Source: Vibrio proteolyticus NBRC 13287 (GTDB taxonomy: Bacteria; Pseudomonadota; Gammaproteobacteria; Enterobacterales; Vibrionaceae). From it: a stretch of DNA of 64,000 bases. Shown here piece after piece: positions 18,263 to 27,863 of this stretch. Under the pieces are notes generated by a model that ran no database searches, had not been told where the DNA came from, and worked only from the letters and a program-made list of their open reading frames with translations. The stretch is taken from NCBI RefSeq assembly GCF_000467125.1, contig NZ_BATJ01000001.1, forward strand, positions 124,001 to 188,000. Direction: 5' to 3'. A program made the position numbers and the translations under genes. Every line of letters begins with the position of its first letter. Within the stretch, counting starts at the first letter, position 1.

Positions 18263-19159
18263 TCAATCCATCCAACCATCAAAACTGAGTTTGTTGCGCA
18301 GCTTTCTTATTGCTTCAGCCTGGAGTTGTCGCACCCGCTCTTTTGACAGACCGAACTCATTACCCAGCCAGTCCAAAGTTTTGACTTCCTGACCAAACAA
18401 ACCGTAACGATGGATCACGATAGTACGGTGTTTATCGGGTAAGCTGTCGACGTGCTTTTCTAAGCCAGACATCAGTGCCGTTTGTTGGCACGTATTATGT
18501 GGTTCTGCCGTCACTTCATCTTGATATTGTTCGAGGGTAAATGCGGGAGAATCAAAGGTTGAAACACTCGCGCTCGATTCAATAAAACCACTCAGGTCGA
18601 TCAGTTCGCTCACTTGCTCGACTGAGCGATTGGTTTTCTGTGCCAGTTCGGTGACCGAGGGATCACGGCGAAGCTCGAGTCCCACTTCTTTTGCATCACG
18701 AGAGAGTTTAAATATCTCTTTTTGCACGTGAATAGGCAGACGGACCGTTCTTGAGTTGTTCATCAGAGATGATTCAATACTTTCTCGAATCCACCAAACT
18801 GCGTAAGTCGAAAAGCGGTAACCCAGTTCAGGATCAAACTTGTCGATAGCTTTCATCAAGCCAATGTTGCCTTCTTCAATCAGATCCAGCAATCCATGGC
18901 TGTGGTTTCCTCGGCGGGTATATTTACGAGCAATTTTGACAACCAGTCGCAAGTTCGACTCGATGAGAACATCTCTGGCTGAGCGCTCACCTTGTCTGGC
19001 CAGTCTTGCGTAGTGCACCTCTTGCTCTGGGGAAAGCAGATCGACACCAACGATATCGTTGATGTATTTAGCGTAAGGATCTTGTGGAGATTCAACTTCA
19101 TGAGCAACCCCAGTGAGCGTCTCCGCCCCTGGTTTGTTCAAAGCACGTCCATTGTACAT
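18263..19159 (-). CDS. RpoS-family alternative sigma factor (RpoQ-like paralogue)
   Basis: A 298-residue group 2 sigma-70 family factor. Region 1.2/2.1 is seen in [31 protein letters not shown]; region 2.2-2.4 in [26 protein letters not shown]...[37 protein letters not shown]; region 3 after that, and region 4.2 in [20 protein letters not shown]. It is closest in style to RpoS but departs from the conserved Vibrio RpoS sequence ([24 protein letters not shown] versus [24 protein letters not shown]), and the nlpD/pcm neighbours of rpoS are absent. A second RpoS-like factor called RpoQ, tied to quorum sensing, is known in several Vibrio species; this fits that role. I choose ATG 19159 (CTGGAG six bases before) over an upstream TTG at 19195. 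Confidence 0.8.
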   Translation of the reverse strand: MYNGRALNKPGAETLTGVAHEVESPQDPYAKYINDIVGVDLLSPEQEVHYARLARQGERSARDVLIESNLRLVVKIARKYTRRGNHSHGLLDLIEEGNIGLMKAIDKFDPELGYRFSTYAVWWIRESIESSLMNNSRTVRLPIHVQKEIFKLSRDAKEVGLELRRDPSVTELAQKTNRSVEQVSELIDLSGFIESSASVSTFDSPAFTLEQYQDEVTAEPHNTCQQTALMSGLEKHVDSLPDKHRTIVIHRYGLFGQEVKTLDWLGNEFGLSKERVRQLQAEAIRKLRNKLSFDGWMD

Positions 19160-19516
19160 AATCAACTCCAGTCCAACTAAACATTGTTGTCGCAAATCCC
19201 TCTTCCTTTCAGGCTTTGCAATCTAATCGTAATTAGTACTTTCGTTGAGTGAATATGAAATAATCATCACTTCAACTCAATGTGTAGTTTAGAACCAAGG
19301 AATTAACTGTGCAAACCCATAAAATTATATTTTTGGTCTAATAGCTCTTCTAATTATAAGTACTTACATCAGTATTTTTATCAACACAAACCAATTTCCC
19401 TTATTTTACGGGCAGTTATACTGCCATGGAGTTAATTAGTCGAATAAAATTAAATCTACCTCACTCAGGAGCAGACAAAAATTTCGTTAAAAAAAATTTA
19501 AAATACAACGAAAGTC
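19160..19516. other. Upstream region of the sigma-factor gene
   Basis: About 357 bases of AT-rich sequence between two genes that both read leftward. It contains no supported ORF. The length suggests extended regulation of the sigma gene. Short reverse TAATTAGTACTTTCG-like repeats are present near 19229-19245 and the run AATTATAAGTACTTA near 19352, but I cannot assign them. Confidence 0.35.
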
Positions 19517-21505
19517 CTAGTCAGCACGATGAATCAAGAGTTCATTGACATCGTTAACAGCGATTAGCGATTCCTTTCCGACTGGACGACAAAAGTAGAA
19601 CCCCTGTACATAATCAACATCAATCGTGCGCAACAGGTCTAATTCTTCTTTACTCTCAACACCTTCTGCGACAACTTTAATACCCAACGCATGCGATAAT
19701 TCAGTCAGCATTTTTACGGCATAGAATTTCTGCTTGATCAGATGCAGCTCAGAAATAAACTTACGATCAATTTTCAATACATCAAAAGAAAAGTCATTAA
19801 AGTAGGCAAAGGAGGAACTGCCAGTACCAAAATCGTCCACCGCTATATGAATGCCTGATCGGCGGATCGTATTAATCAATTCCGAATTCCCCAAAGAACC
19901 GTCAAAATAAGCACTCTCGGTAATCTCGATCGTAACTGGCATGCCCTTTTCTCGTTTTAGCTCGATGAGCCGATGTAAATCTGCCAGATAATTTAGGCCA
20001 TGTTCCTGATCTGCCAGAGAACAATTCACGCTTAATTCAATCGGTTCTGTGCTTTTTAAGTAGAACTCCGAGAACTCCTTGACTGCTTTTTCAGTAATGA
20101 TCTTGTCCAGTGTATGAACCAAACCTAACTCTTCCGCAGTTCGAATCAGCTCCTGAATGCTGTAGTCCCCTTTCATCTCTTCGAATCGACACAGCGCTTC
20201 TACTTTATCAATCCGGCCCGTTTTCAGGTTCACAATGGGTTGATAATGCACTTTCAAACTACGAGCCCGAATCGCTTCAATAACCGTTTGTTCCAGGTTC
20301 CTGACATATATTGCTCGCCGGTAAAGTTGCTCATCGTAAAAATTTACGTTAGTCACACGCCGATCATGTGTCACCATTGCTTTTTCAGCATGCGAAATGA
20401 TTTTCTCTATTGGCGTTTCATCCAGGCCAAAAATATCCACACCAAAATGACCATTGCGCACATCACGATAAACACTGTCGTCAATACATCGCTTTAGCGC
20501 TCGTTTGAAAGTGCGTATTGAACGTGATAACCCACTCGCTTCCTTCAAATTATTGAGATGAACGTCGAATAAAAGATAAAACACCCCACCTGGCGCATAT
20601 CCCAACAGCAAATCTTGTGGGATGTTTTTTAAGCCAATCGCCAAACGACTCGACATCATTTCTCGCGACATTTGACTGAAATCGGGTCGGATACATAAAC
20701 AGACATAGTATTGATTGTCTAATACATACTCACTTGCTAGACGTCTGAATTCGTGTTCATCCGGGATGGCGATATCTTGCATGGTAAAGTCTGGTTCAAC
20801 ATTGCCAAGCTCATTGTGTATACCTTCCAAGTTAAAGAAACGCACAATTAATACCGAATGGATACTGCTCATAGAAACGCGCTTAACATCAAGTTCCTGC
20901 ATCATAAACTCGCCTTGGCGAGTCTGATTCTCGATGCGCCCCACCCATCGATCCGAGTGTTTGAGGGCGGCTTTCAGACGTTGCAAAAATACCTCGTTTG
21001 CCATCCCTGAGCTGCTGTCCGTCAGAGGTTTACCGATACATTGAGAAGCACTCAGTCCAAAACAGTTCAAAAAGGTTTGGTTAACAAACAACACATCGAA
21101 ATCTTCATCAACAATGACCACCGACTTTCGGTCATCATCCAGAATGCTGTCTATTGATCGGTAGGTGTGCATCATTTTGGGCAGTTCGGAGATGACTTCT
21201 AAATTGCCAGAAATAACGTCGTCAGCGACTTTCGACCCCGAAACTCGTATCACCTTTGATAGCAGACCTTTGGTGCTGTAAAGAATACTTGTGACATACA
21301 TTTTGTCCTGAGCGATACAGATTTTAAGAAAGTCATAAAAACTACGCCGCGTACGTTTTGACATAGGTTTTAAAACGTCACGCAACGCACCGCTTTTGAT
21401 CAGCGTCCGTTCGTGCAAAGCATCGTGAACGAGGACCTGTTTACTCTCTAAATCGACGGACCACAATGCTTGTGTTGAATTCGGGTACTGACCCATCTGC
21501 GCCAT
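19517..21505 (-). CDS. PAS / degenerate GGDEF / EAL cyclic-di-GMP phosphodiesterase
   Basis: A 662-residue cytoplasmic protein. Residues 1-115 are of unknown type; a PAS domain lies at about 125-240 (SVVIVDEDFDVLFVNQTFLNCFGL); a GGDEF-like domain at about 260-410 has PGGVFYLLF in place of GGDEF and so should not make c-di-GMP; the EAL domain spans about 415-655. The EAL active-site set is complete by eye: Glu436 in VEALCRF, Asn in SVNCS, Glu in EITES, the DDFGTG pair, Lys in LKIDRKF, Glu in VAEGVES and Gln in VQGFYFCRP. It should therefore hydrolyse c-di-GMP to pGpG. It lies between the sigma-factor gene and the divergent chemosensory operon. Confidence 0.85.
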   Translation of the reverse strand: MAQMGQYPNSTQALWSVDLESKQVLVHDALHERTLIKSGALRDVLKPMSKRTRRSFYDFLKICIAQDKMYVTSILYSTKGLLSKVIRVSGSKVADDVISGNLEVISELPKMMHTYRSIDSILDDDRKSVVIVDEDFDVLFVNQTFLNCFGLSASQCIGKPLTDSSSGMANEVFLQRLKAALKHSDRWVGRIENQTRQGEFMMQELDVKRVSMSSIHSVLIVRFFNLEGIHNELGNVEPDFTMQDIAIPDEHEFRRLASEYVLDNQYYVCLCIRPDFSQMSREMMSSRLAIGLKNIPQDLLLGYAPGGVFYLLFDVHLNNLKEASGLSRSIRTFKRALKRCIDDSVYRDVRNGHFGVDIFGLDETPIEKIISHAEKAMVTHDRRVTNVNFYDEQLYRRAIYVRNLEQTVIEAIRARSLKVHYQPIVNLKTGRIDKVEALCRFEEMKGDYSIQELIRTAEELGLVHTLDKIITEKAVKEFSEFYLKSTEPIELSVNCSLADQEHGLNYLADLHRLIELKREKGMPVTIEITESAYFDGSLGNSELINTIRRSGIHIAVDDFGTGSSSFAYFNDFSFDVLKIDRKFISELHLIKQKFYAVKMLTELSHALGIKVVAEGVESKEELDLLRTIDVDYVQGFYFCRPVGKESLIAVNDVNELLIHRAD

Positions 21506-21750
21506 GCTGTACCTACCCTAGCCTTATTCTTCGGTATGCAACAAGCAAGTTAGGAAAACACGGTGTATTTTCAACGATTAATTTTATCGATAGGCAAAAG
21601 ATGCGAGGTATATGGACACGTTTTATACCAAAGTATTGGTTTCTGTTCTGTAAACATCCAAATAAAGCGTGAGGTTGTGTTTTTTGCAAATACAACACAT
21701 CAAATTGACGCTATCTATCTCAGTTATCAAGAAAAACATTAATAAAAAAG

Positions 21751-21777
21751 TTGAAACAAAAAATCGCATCCTATACT
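21751..21777 (+). promoter_or_regulatory. Candidate promoter of the chemosensory operon, sigma-S-like -10
   Basis: CTATACT at 21771-21777 matches the -10 type preferred by RpoS-family factors, with TTGAAA at 21751 as a short-spaced (15 base) -35. It lies about 20-30 bases before the first gene of the operon, in the 293-base divergent gap. Confidence 0.42.
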
Positions 21778-21798
21778 GCTAAAAAACAGAGGTGGCCT

Positions 21799-22062
21799 AT
21801 GCACTATACCCTTCAAAGCGAAGTAAACATCGCCAATATTGAACAAGTTAAAGCGCAACTCACCACATCGCTGACTCAAGGGGAAGCGGTGGAGTTAGAC
21901 GCCAGTGAAGTGTGCAAAGTGGATACAGCGGGTATGCAGTTACTGCTCTCGTATGTACTTGGTTTGAAACAACAAGGAACAGAAGTTCATTGGAAAAGCC
22001 CATCAGACGAGTTAAGCACAGTCGCTAAATTGCTGGGGTTGGATTCAACTCTCTTCCAGTAA
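21799..22062 (+). CDS. STAS-domain protein of the chemosensory operon
   Basis: An 87-residue single STAS domain protein (anti-sigma-factor antagonist/MlaB-like fold). The phosphorylatable or interaction loop is CKVDTAGMQLLLSYV, with Thr in the D-T-A-G position. Similar small STAS proteins open F7-type chemotaxis operons next to cheY and cheA. The ATG at 21799 has AGAGGTGG before it, while an in-frame start 48 bases upstream would add a lysine-rich stretch not typical of the family. It is the first gene of a co-directional run to 33141. Its partner is unknown. Confidence 0.78.
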   Translation: MHYTLQSEVNIANIEQVKAQLTTSLTQGEAVELDASEVCKVDTAGMQLLLSYVLGLKQQGTEVHWKSPSDELSTVAKLLGLDSTLFQ

Positions 22063-22097
22063 ACAGAATTGTTTTTGATTATCAAAAGGAACTCGAT

Positions 22098-22454
22098 ATG
22101 AAAATTCTTGCTGTGGACGATTCACAATCTATTCGTCAGATGGTCAGCCATACTCTGCAGGATGCAGGTCACGAAGTCACAACAGCGGTTGATGGTGTGG
22201 ATGCGCTAAGCAAATCAAAACAGGCTAAGTACGACATCATCATTTCAGATATCAATATGCCCAACATGGACGGCTTGGAATTTGTCAAACAAGTCAGAAG
22301 CCAGGCTATTCACAAATTTATCCCGATTCTGATGCTAACTACAGAGACCAGTGCAGAGAAAAAGTCTAAGGGCAAACAGGCAGGCGCAACCGGTTGGATC
22401 GTCAAACCTTTCAACCCCGAGACGTTGATTAAAACCATTCAACGCGTGGTTTGA
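22098..22454 (+). CDS. cheY: Chemotaxis response regulator CheY
   Basis: A 118-residue single receiver domain. VDDSQSIRQMV carries the acidic pair, IISDINMPNMDG holds the phospho-acceptor Asp51, LTTE the switch Thr and IVKPF the conserved Lys. There is no output domain. It should be phosphorylated by the CheA encoded 14 bases downstream. In V. cholerae cluster III the corresponding CheY does not drive the flagellar motor under normal growth, so its target may not be FliM. ATG 22098 has AAAGGA upstream. Confidence 0.9.
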   Translation: MKILAVDDSQSIRQMVSHTLQDAGHEVTTAVDGVDALSKSKQAKYDIIISDINMPNMDGLEFVKQVRSQAIHKFIPILMLTTETSAEKKSKGKQAGATGWIVKPFNPETLIKTIQRVV

Positions 22455-22467
22455 GTAAGGTGGTGGT

Positions 22468-24516
22468 ATGGCATTGGACATGGACCAATTACGCGGCATT
22501 TTCCAAGAAGAGTGTCGCGACAATCTCCAGCTTATTGAACAAGAGCTACTGGCTTTCGACTGTGAAAGCCCGGATGCAGAAACAATCAACACTATATTTC
22601 GCGCCGCCCATTCGATAAAAGGCGGTGCGGGGACTTTTGATTACCACTACATCAGTGACTTCACACATTTGGTAGAAACACTGTTAGATGAAGCTCGCAA
22701 CGAAAAGCGGCAGCTTGATCGCGGCAGTATTGATCTGCTGCTAAAAGCAAATGATTTCACTGAACAAATGCTTTCGAATTACGAATCAGACACCGAAATT
22801 GATCTCTCAAACATGGCCCAGCTGACTCTAGAGCTTCAATCACTGCTGAAAAGTGAGTCGCTGGGCACGCTTGACGGCGACGAAAACCGTGAACTTCAAA
22901 AGCAGAACACTGAACTGCAAGAGCACGGTGAATGGGAAATACACTTCGCCCCTCATGAAGATCTGTTTTTTTCCGGTAACGATCCGGCCCGAATTATAAA
23001 GGAGCTCACCAGCCTCGCGAGTGAAAGCAACGTCATCTGTCAGATAAATGAAGTCCCTGATTTCGCACAGCTCGAACCTCAGTCTTGTTTCCTTTCCTGG
23101 ATAATTAAGCTTGACGAGAGCGTAAGCGAATCCGATATAAAAGAAGTGTTCGAGTGGGTCGAAGATGAATGTGATCTCAGTATCAAACGCATTTTGCACG
23201 GCCACACACAAGACGAAGAACATATTGAAGTCACCACTACCGAAACACAACAAGTCTCCAAACCTTCTGCTCCGCAGAGCCCGCGCAGTGGTTTTTCGAT
23301 TCGTGTGGATATCGAAAAAGTCGACCACCTTATTAACCTGGTCGGAGAGCTGGTCATCACCCAGTCAATGATCAACGAACTCTCTCATGACTTTGACATG
23401 AGTAAGCTTGAGCCGTTGCAAAGCGGTATCGAACAGCTACTGCAAAATACGCGTGAAATTCAAGACAGCGTACTCAACATACGAATGCTTCCGGTCAGCT
23501 TTGCCTTTAACCGCTTCCCGCGTTTGATTCGCGATCTGGCGCCCAAACTCGGCAAAGAGATCCAACTGGATATTGAAGGTGAAAACACCGAGCTGGATAA
23601 AACTGTGCTGGAAAAAATTACCGACCCATTGGTGCATCTGATCCGTAATGCCGTCGACCATGGCGTTGAAACGCCCGACGCAAGAAAGCAGAAAGGCAAA
23701 AGTCCGCAAGGTCGTGTGGCATTAAAAGCCAGTCATCAGGGCGGCAATGTCGTGATCGAAATTCAGGATGATGGCGCAGGCATTAACCCCTCGGTAATTT
23801 TCGACAAAGCAATTAACAAAGGCTTATTACCCCCGCATACCCAACGACACGAAATGAGCGACGACCAGATTTTCCAGCTTATTTTTATGCCCGGTTTTTC
23901 CACTGCTGATGTCGTTTCAGATTTGTCTGGTCGCGGGGTTGGTATGGATGTAGTGAAAAAGAACATCGAGTCTCTCGGCGGTGCTATCGCTGTAGAATCT
24001 TACATCGATGCCGGAAGCCGTTTCACGATAACACTTCCACTCACACTCTCCATTCTTGATGGTCAGTTGGTCAACGTCTGCGGGCAAATTTACGTGATTC
24101 CTTTGATTTCAATTGTGGAATCCATTCAAGTGGAACAAGGAAAAATTAATATCGCAGCCGGCGGCCAGGAACTGTATCAGCTACGGGATCAAAATTTGCC
24201 TATTGTCCGGTTACACCATGAATTTGGCCTGAGTTCCAACAAGCGAATCGAAGACGGCTTATTGTGCTTTGTTGAAGCTAATGGACAAAAAGTCGGCCTG
24301 TTACTCGATGATTTGCTTGGCCAGCAGCAAGTTGTCATTAAATCTCTCGAATCCAACTTTCGCAAAGTGCATGGCATTTCTGGTGCAACCATACTCGGTG
24401 ACGGTTCCGTGTCCCTGATTCTGGACATTCAAAGTTTGATTTCAACCAGCATGAAGTCGTCAGTGACAGAGCATGAAGCACCACATGTGATTGAGGGGGT
24501 GTCATGCGAGAGCTAA
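22468..24516 (+). CDS. cheA: Chemotaxis histidine kinase CheA
   Basis: A 682-residue CheA. P1 Hpt domain at residues 1-105 with FRAAHSIKGGAGTF (His48); a P2-like region at about 150-245; P3 dimerisation from about 270 (GFSIRVDIEKVDHLINLVGELVI); P4 ATPase at about 340-525 with HLIRNAVDHGVE, DDGAGINP and GRGVGMDVVKKNIESLGG; P5 CheW-like domain at about 530-665. The P2 region (about 150-235) looks like a compact alpha/beta unit (EIHFAPHEDLFFSGNDPARIIKEL). It phosphorylates CheY and CheB in the cytoplasmic array. The stop overlaps the first CheW gene by 13 bases. Confidence 0.92.
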   Translation: MALDMDQLRGIFQEECRDNLQLIEQELLAFDCESPDAETINTIFRAAHSIKGGAGTFDYHYISDFTHLVETLLDEARNEKRQLDRGSIDLLLKANDFTEQMLSNYESDTEIDLSNMAQLTLELQSLLKSESLGTLDGDENRELQKQNTELQEHGEWEIHFAPHEDLFFSGNDPARIIKELTSLASESNVICQINEVPDFAQLEPQSCFLSWIIKLDESVSESDIKEVFEWVEDECDLSIKRILHGHTQDEEHIEVTTTETQQVSKPSAPQSPRSGFSIRVDIEKVDHLINLVGELVITQSMINELSHDFDMSKLEPLQSGIEQLLQNTREIQDSVLNIRMLPVSFAFNRFPRLIRDLAPKLGKEIQLDIEGENTELDKTVLEKITDPLVHLIRNAVDHGVETPDARKQKGKSPQGRVALKASHQGGNVVIEIQDDGAGINPSVIFDKAINKGLLPPHTQRHEMSDDQIFQLIFMPGFSTADVVSDLSGRGVGMDVVKKNIESLGGAIAVESYIDAGSRFTITLPLTLSILDGQLVNVCGQIYVIPLISIVESIQVEQGKINIAAGGQELYQLRDQNLPIVRLHHEFGLSSNKRIEDGLLCFVEANGQKVGLLLDDLLGQQQVVIKSLESNFRKVHGISGATILGDGSVSLILDIQSLISTSMKSSVTEHEAPHVIEGVSCES

Positions 24517-25028
24517 CCGATACTCAACAAATAAGCCACAACAGTTCAGACGATACACAGAGCACAACCTATCGCGAATTTCTCGGCTTCTTAATTGGCG
24601 AAGAGTTGTATGGCATTAATATTTGCGACATTGAAGAGATTCGAGTCTGGCAGACTCCGACTTTGATTCCGAACAGTGCAGATTTCGTGATGGGCGTTAT
24701 CAATTTGCGCGGGATGATCGTGCCGATTTTCGATTTGCGAATTCGCTTCCATCGTATCCGGCCTGACTACCAGCCAACCACCGTCATTATCGTCCTCAAA
24801 GGCACCAATTCACAGGGTGATACAAAGCATGTGGGCGTCGTGGTGGATGGTGTTGCCGATGTTATTACGTGTATGGCGCACGAGATCACCCCTTTGCAGC
24901 GTGTTACATCGCTATCACGGTTTATCGAAGGGATAACTCGTCAGAAAAACGGGCTTGCAACCATACTCAGCACACGTCCACTAATGGACCTGACTGAAGA
25001 AAGCGAGGAGGGATTCTGTGATCAATGA
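24504..25028 (+). CDS. cheW: Coupling protein CheW (first copy)
   Basis: A 174-residue CheW with a 25-residue N-terminal lead. The core shows FLGFLIGEELYGINICDIEEIRV, IPNSADFVMGVINLRGMIVPIFDLR and GVVVDGVADVITCM, the usual landmarks of the two beta-barrel subdomains. CheW links receptor and CheA in the signalling array. The reading frame overlaps cheA by 13 bases at the front and the second cheW by 11 bases at the back, so expression is coupled. Two different CheW proteins in one operon are a known feature of the V. cholerae cluster III type. Confidence 0.88.
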   Translation: MRELTDTQQISHNSSDDTQSTTYREFLGFLIGEELYGINICDIEEIRVWQTPTLIPNSADFVMGVINLRGMIVPIFDLRIRFHRIRPDYQPTTVIIVLKGTNSQGDTKHVGVVVDGVADVITCMAHEITPLQRVTSLSRFIEGITRQKNGLATILSTRPLMDLTEESEEGFCDQ

Positions 25029-25482
25029 CAGTAAAGAGTACCTCTCTTTTGTGATTGAGGAGGAAGAGTATGCGATTGATATCTTGGATGTTAGAGAAGT
25101 GCGAGGCTGGACTCACATTAGAGCATTGCCTAACTCACCCAGCTACATACTGGGAGTCTTAGAGCTCCGCGGGGAGTACATCCCTATCATCGACCTGCGG
25201 CAGAAATTCGGCTTCGAACCCAGTCAAATCTCCGATTTAACGGTGGTGATTTTACTCAAATTCAACAGCAGCAGTTTAGGCATTATCGTCGATGCCGTCG
25301 CAGACGTTTATCCACTGACTCAGGAACAAGTGCAACCGCCACCGTTGGGCGGTGAGCACCCCAGATATCGTTACATTAAGGGCATCGCGAATATCAATAA
25401 CAAACACATCATCTTAGTAAAACTAGAAAAATTTTTTGATCTGCAGGAATTAGATCAAGTCTTGAGCGACAAAATCAGCTAG
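25018..25482 (+). CDS. cheW: Coupling protein CheW (second copy)
   Basis: A 154-residue CheW, distinct from the preceding one. Landmarks: [53 protein letters not shown] and [13 protein letters not shown]. The GTG at 25018 overlaps the upstream stop by 11 bases. The N-terminus is short compared with the first copy. It may occupy a different ring position in the array or serve the second receptor-like protein; that is inference. Confidence 0.88.
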   Translation: MINDSKEYLSFVIEEEEYAIDILDVREVRGWTHIRALPNSPSYILGVLELRGEYIPIIDLRQKFGFEPSQISDLTVVILLKFNSSSLGIIVDAVADVYPLTQEQVQPPPLGGEHPRYRYIKGIANINNKHIILVKLEKFFDLQELDQVLSDKIS

Positions 25483-25493
25483 AGGATACAGCA

Positions 25494-27863
25494 ATGGGTT
25501 TCTTTAACAGCCGTGAATTAGAACAAGTCAAAAAAGACTACGCACAGCTCCAACAGCAACTGGAGCAACAATCTCAGGAACTGAACCGAGTCTCCTCTGC
25601 CCTGAACAGCGCGCAGACCGCGTTGATGATGGTCGATCGTGACCTCGTGATTAACTATGTTAATGAAACCTCCGTCGAATTGCTCAAACAATGTGAAGCC
25701 GAATTCCGTTCCGTCTGGCCAGGTTTTGAAGCGAGCTATGACTTTCTGATCGGTCGTTGTATTGATGAGTTCCACAAAGACCCCTCTCATCAACGCGCAA
25801 TTTTGTCGAATCCCAATAACCTCCCCTTTCGTACAGACATACGCATCGGTAAGTTGATCATTGAACTCAATGTTGGTGCGGTGCTTGACGAAAGCCGCCA
25901 ACACATAGGATCGACGCTTGAGTGGCGTGATGTTACCGAAGAACGCCGGAAAGAAAACGAAATCGCGACGCTCCAAGCTTCTGTCGATCAGGCTCAGACA
26001 GCGATGGTAATGGTGGACCGTGATCTCATCATTACTTACGTAAACCGCCAGACACTGGAACTGTTTAAAGAGTGTCAGCCCGAATTCCGCAAATTCTGGC
26101 CCGATTTCACTGCCGAAGAAAACTGGTTGCTCGGTCGTTGTATCGACCAGTTCCACAAACAGCCTGAGCATCAACGTCGTTTATTGGCCGATCCCTCCAA
26201 TCTGCCATTTTCAACCGATATTACCGTTGGCGAGATCAAAATAGAGCTTAACGTTGCGGCAATCGTAAACGGCAGCGGCGAATACATAGGCTCGACGCTC
26301 GAATGGCGTAATGTAACAGAAGAGCGCAAAAAAGAACTGGAAATCGGCCGTCTGGCTTCCGCGGTAGATGGTATGACAACCAATCTAATGATGTCTGACC
26401 TGGATGGAAACATCACCTACCTTAATCCGTCACTGCACAAACTGCTTAAGAGCCGGGAAAGTCAGTTAGCTGAGATCTTTCCGGGATTCGCGGTGGATAA
26501 ATTGGTGGGACAGAGCATTGATATATTCCACAAACGTCCCGAGCATCAACGTTCAATTATCTCAAATCCGGATCGGTTGCCATTTACTTCCAACATCACT
26601 GTTGGAGATCTGAAATTCACTCTGACTTGCATTGCCATGCGCGATCCTGCCGGTAACTTTATCGGCCCTGCGCTGCAGTGGGTTGATATCACCGAACAAG
26701 TTGATGGTCAGCAGCAAATCGAAAAACTGATTGCCAATGCTTCTTGCGGTGAGCTGGCGTCTCGGATCGACAGCAGCCAATACTCAGGCTTCATGGCTCA
26801 GTTAAGCGAAGGCGTCAACGGGCTATTAGACGCCGTCGTGAACCCTATCCGCCAGTGTATTGATGTGATGTCCAAAGTCGCCGACGGCGACCTCAAGCAA
26901 ACCATGTCCGATGACATGCAAGGTGAATTTGCAGAGCTCGCAAACTCAGTGAATGCATCAATTCAGAACTTGCGAAACATGGTTGAGAAAATCACCGCCT
27001 CTTCCGCCCGAGTCGCAACGGCATCCACAGAAATTGCTGATGGTAACAACGATTTGAGTCAACGAACTGAGGCACAGGCCTCCAGCCTCGAAGAGACGGC
27101 AGCCAGTATGGAACAGATGACGGCCACCGTTCGCCAGAACGCAGAAAGCGCAGAGGGAGCGAATCATCTCGCTATCGATGCCACCAGCAAGGCCACCAAG
27201 GGGGGGCAAGTTGTCGGTCAGGCAGTGTCTGCTATGGCTGAGATTAACGATGCCAGCAAGAAGATCTCTGACATTATCGGTGTGATTGATGAAATCGCAT
27301 TCCAAACCAACCTGCTGGCGCTCAACGCGGCAGTCGAAGCTGCACGCGCCGGAGAGCAAGGTAAAGGGTTTGCGGTTGTGGCTGGTGAAGTTCGCAATTT
27401 GGCCCAACGCTCAGCTGGTGCCGCCAAAGAGATCAAAGCGCTCATCAAAGACAGCGTAGACAAAGTATCAGAAGGTACTCGACTGGTAGACGAATCGGGT
27501 GAAACGTTAAACGAGATTGTCGCGTCAGTGACTGAAGTCACCGATTTGATCAGCAAAATCAATCAGGCAAGCCAAGAGCAATCGACCGGCATCGAAGAGA
27601 TCAGTAAAGCCATTGTTACGATGGACGAAATGACGCAGCAAAACGCCGCACTAGTGGAAGAGGCATCCGCAGCAAGCCAGTCGCTCAAAGACGAAGCCGG
27701 CGAACTTTTGAAACTGATGAATTTCTTTGCCACCGATAATAATCTCAGTTCAGTGCCCATGACGGCCGAAACCATCAGCCTCTCGTCGGTACCGGCTGCA
27801 CAAAAGCAGAGTTTACAAGCCAAAAGCCGTGTGTCTAACGGTGACGAGTGGGAAGAGTTCTAA
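25494..27863 (+). CDS. Cytoplasmic chemoreceptor with three Aer2-type PAS domains
   Basis: A 789-residue MCP with no membrane helix. After a coiled coil (residues 5-40) come three similar PAS domains at about 40-150, 165-280 and 290-400. Each carries FHK-x-P-x-HQR (His94/99, His221/226, His346/351) and ends in a (E/Q)W-x-(D/N)-(V/I)-TE motif. In Pseudomonas Aer2, the first His of this motif binds heme and the Trp contacts bound oxygen, so heme binding here is plausible. Two HAMP-like units follow (about 410-500), then the signalling domain with [39 protein letters not shown]. The C-terminus EWEEF is a CheR-tethering pentapeptide (x-W-x-x-F). It is the main receptor of the operon, like McpB/Aer2 or DosM in related clusters. 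Confidence 0.88.
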   Translation: MGFFNSRELEQVKKDYAQLQQQLEQQSQELNRVSSALNSAQTALMMVDRDLVINYVNETSVELLKQCEAEFRSVWPGFEASYDFLIGRCIDEFHKDPSHQRAILSNPNNLPFRTDIRIGKLIIELNVGAVLDESRQHIGSTLEWRDVTEERRKENEIATLQASVDQAQTAMVMVDRDLIITYVNRQTLELFKECQPEFRKFWPDFTAEENWLLGRCIDQFHKQPEHQRRLLADPSNLPFSTDITVGEIKIELNVAAIVNGSGEYIGSTLEWRNVTEERKKELEIGRLASAVDGMTTNLMMSDLDGNITYLNPSLHKLLKSRESQLAEIFPGFAVDKLVGQSIDIFHKRPEHQRSIISNPDRLPFTSNITVGDLKFTLTCIAMRDPAGNFIGPALQWVDITEQVDGQQQIEKLIANASCGELASRIDSSQYSGFMAQLSEGVNGLLDAVVNPIRQCIDVMSKVADGDLKQTMSDDMQGEFAELANSVNASIQNLRNMVEKITASSARVATASTEIADGNNDLSQRTEAQASSLEETAASMEQMTATVRQNAESAEGANHLAIDATSKATKGGQVVGQAVSAMAEINDASKKISDIIGVIDEIAFQTNLLALNAAVEAARAGEQGKGFAVVAGEVRNLAQRSAGAAKEIKALIKDSVDKVSEGTRLVDESGETLNEIVASVTEVTDLISKINQASQEQSTGIEEISKAIVTMDEMTQQNAALVEEASAASQSLKDEAGELLKLMNFFATDNNLSSVPMTAETISLSSVPAAQKQSLQAKSRVSNGDEWEEF

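Noticed and set aside
18263..19159. Housekeeping RpoS
   Set aside because: Sequence departs from Vibrio RpoS in regions 2.3-3 and the nlpD/pcm neighbours are missing, so I call it a paralogue.
25518..26174. A 218-residue open frame on the minus strand
   Set aside because: It is fully opposite the first two PAS repeats of the chemoreceptor and mirrors their repeated codons; no family motif is seen.
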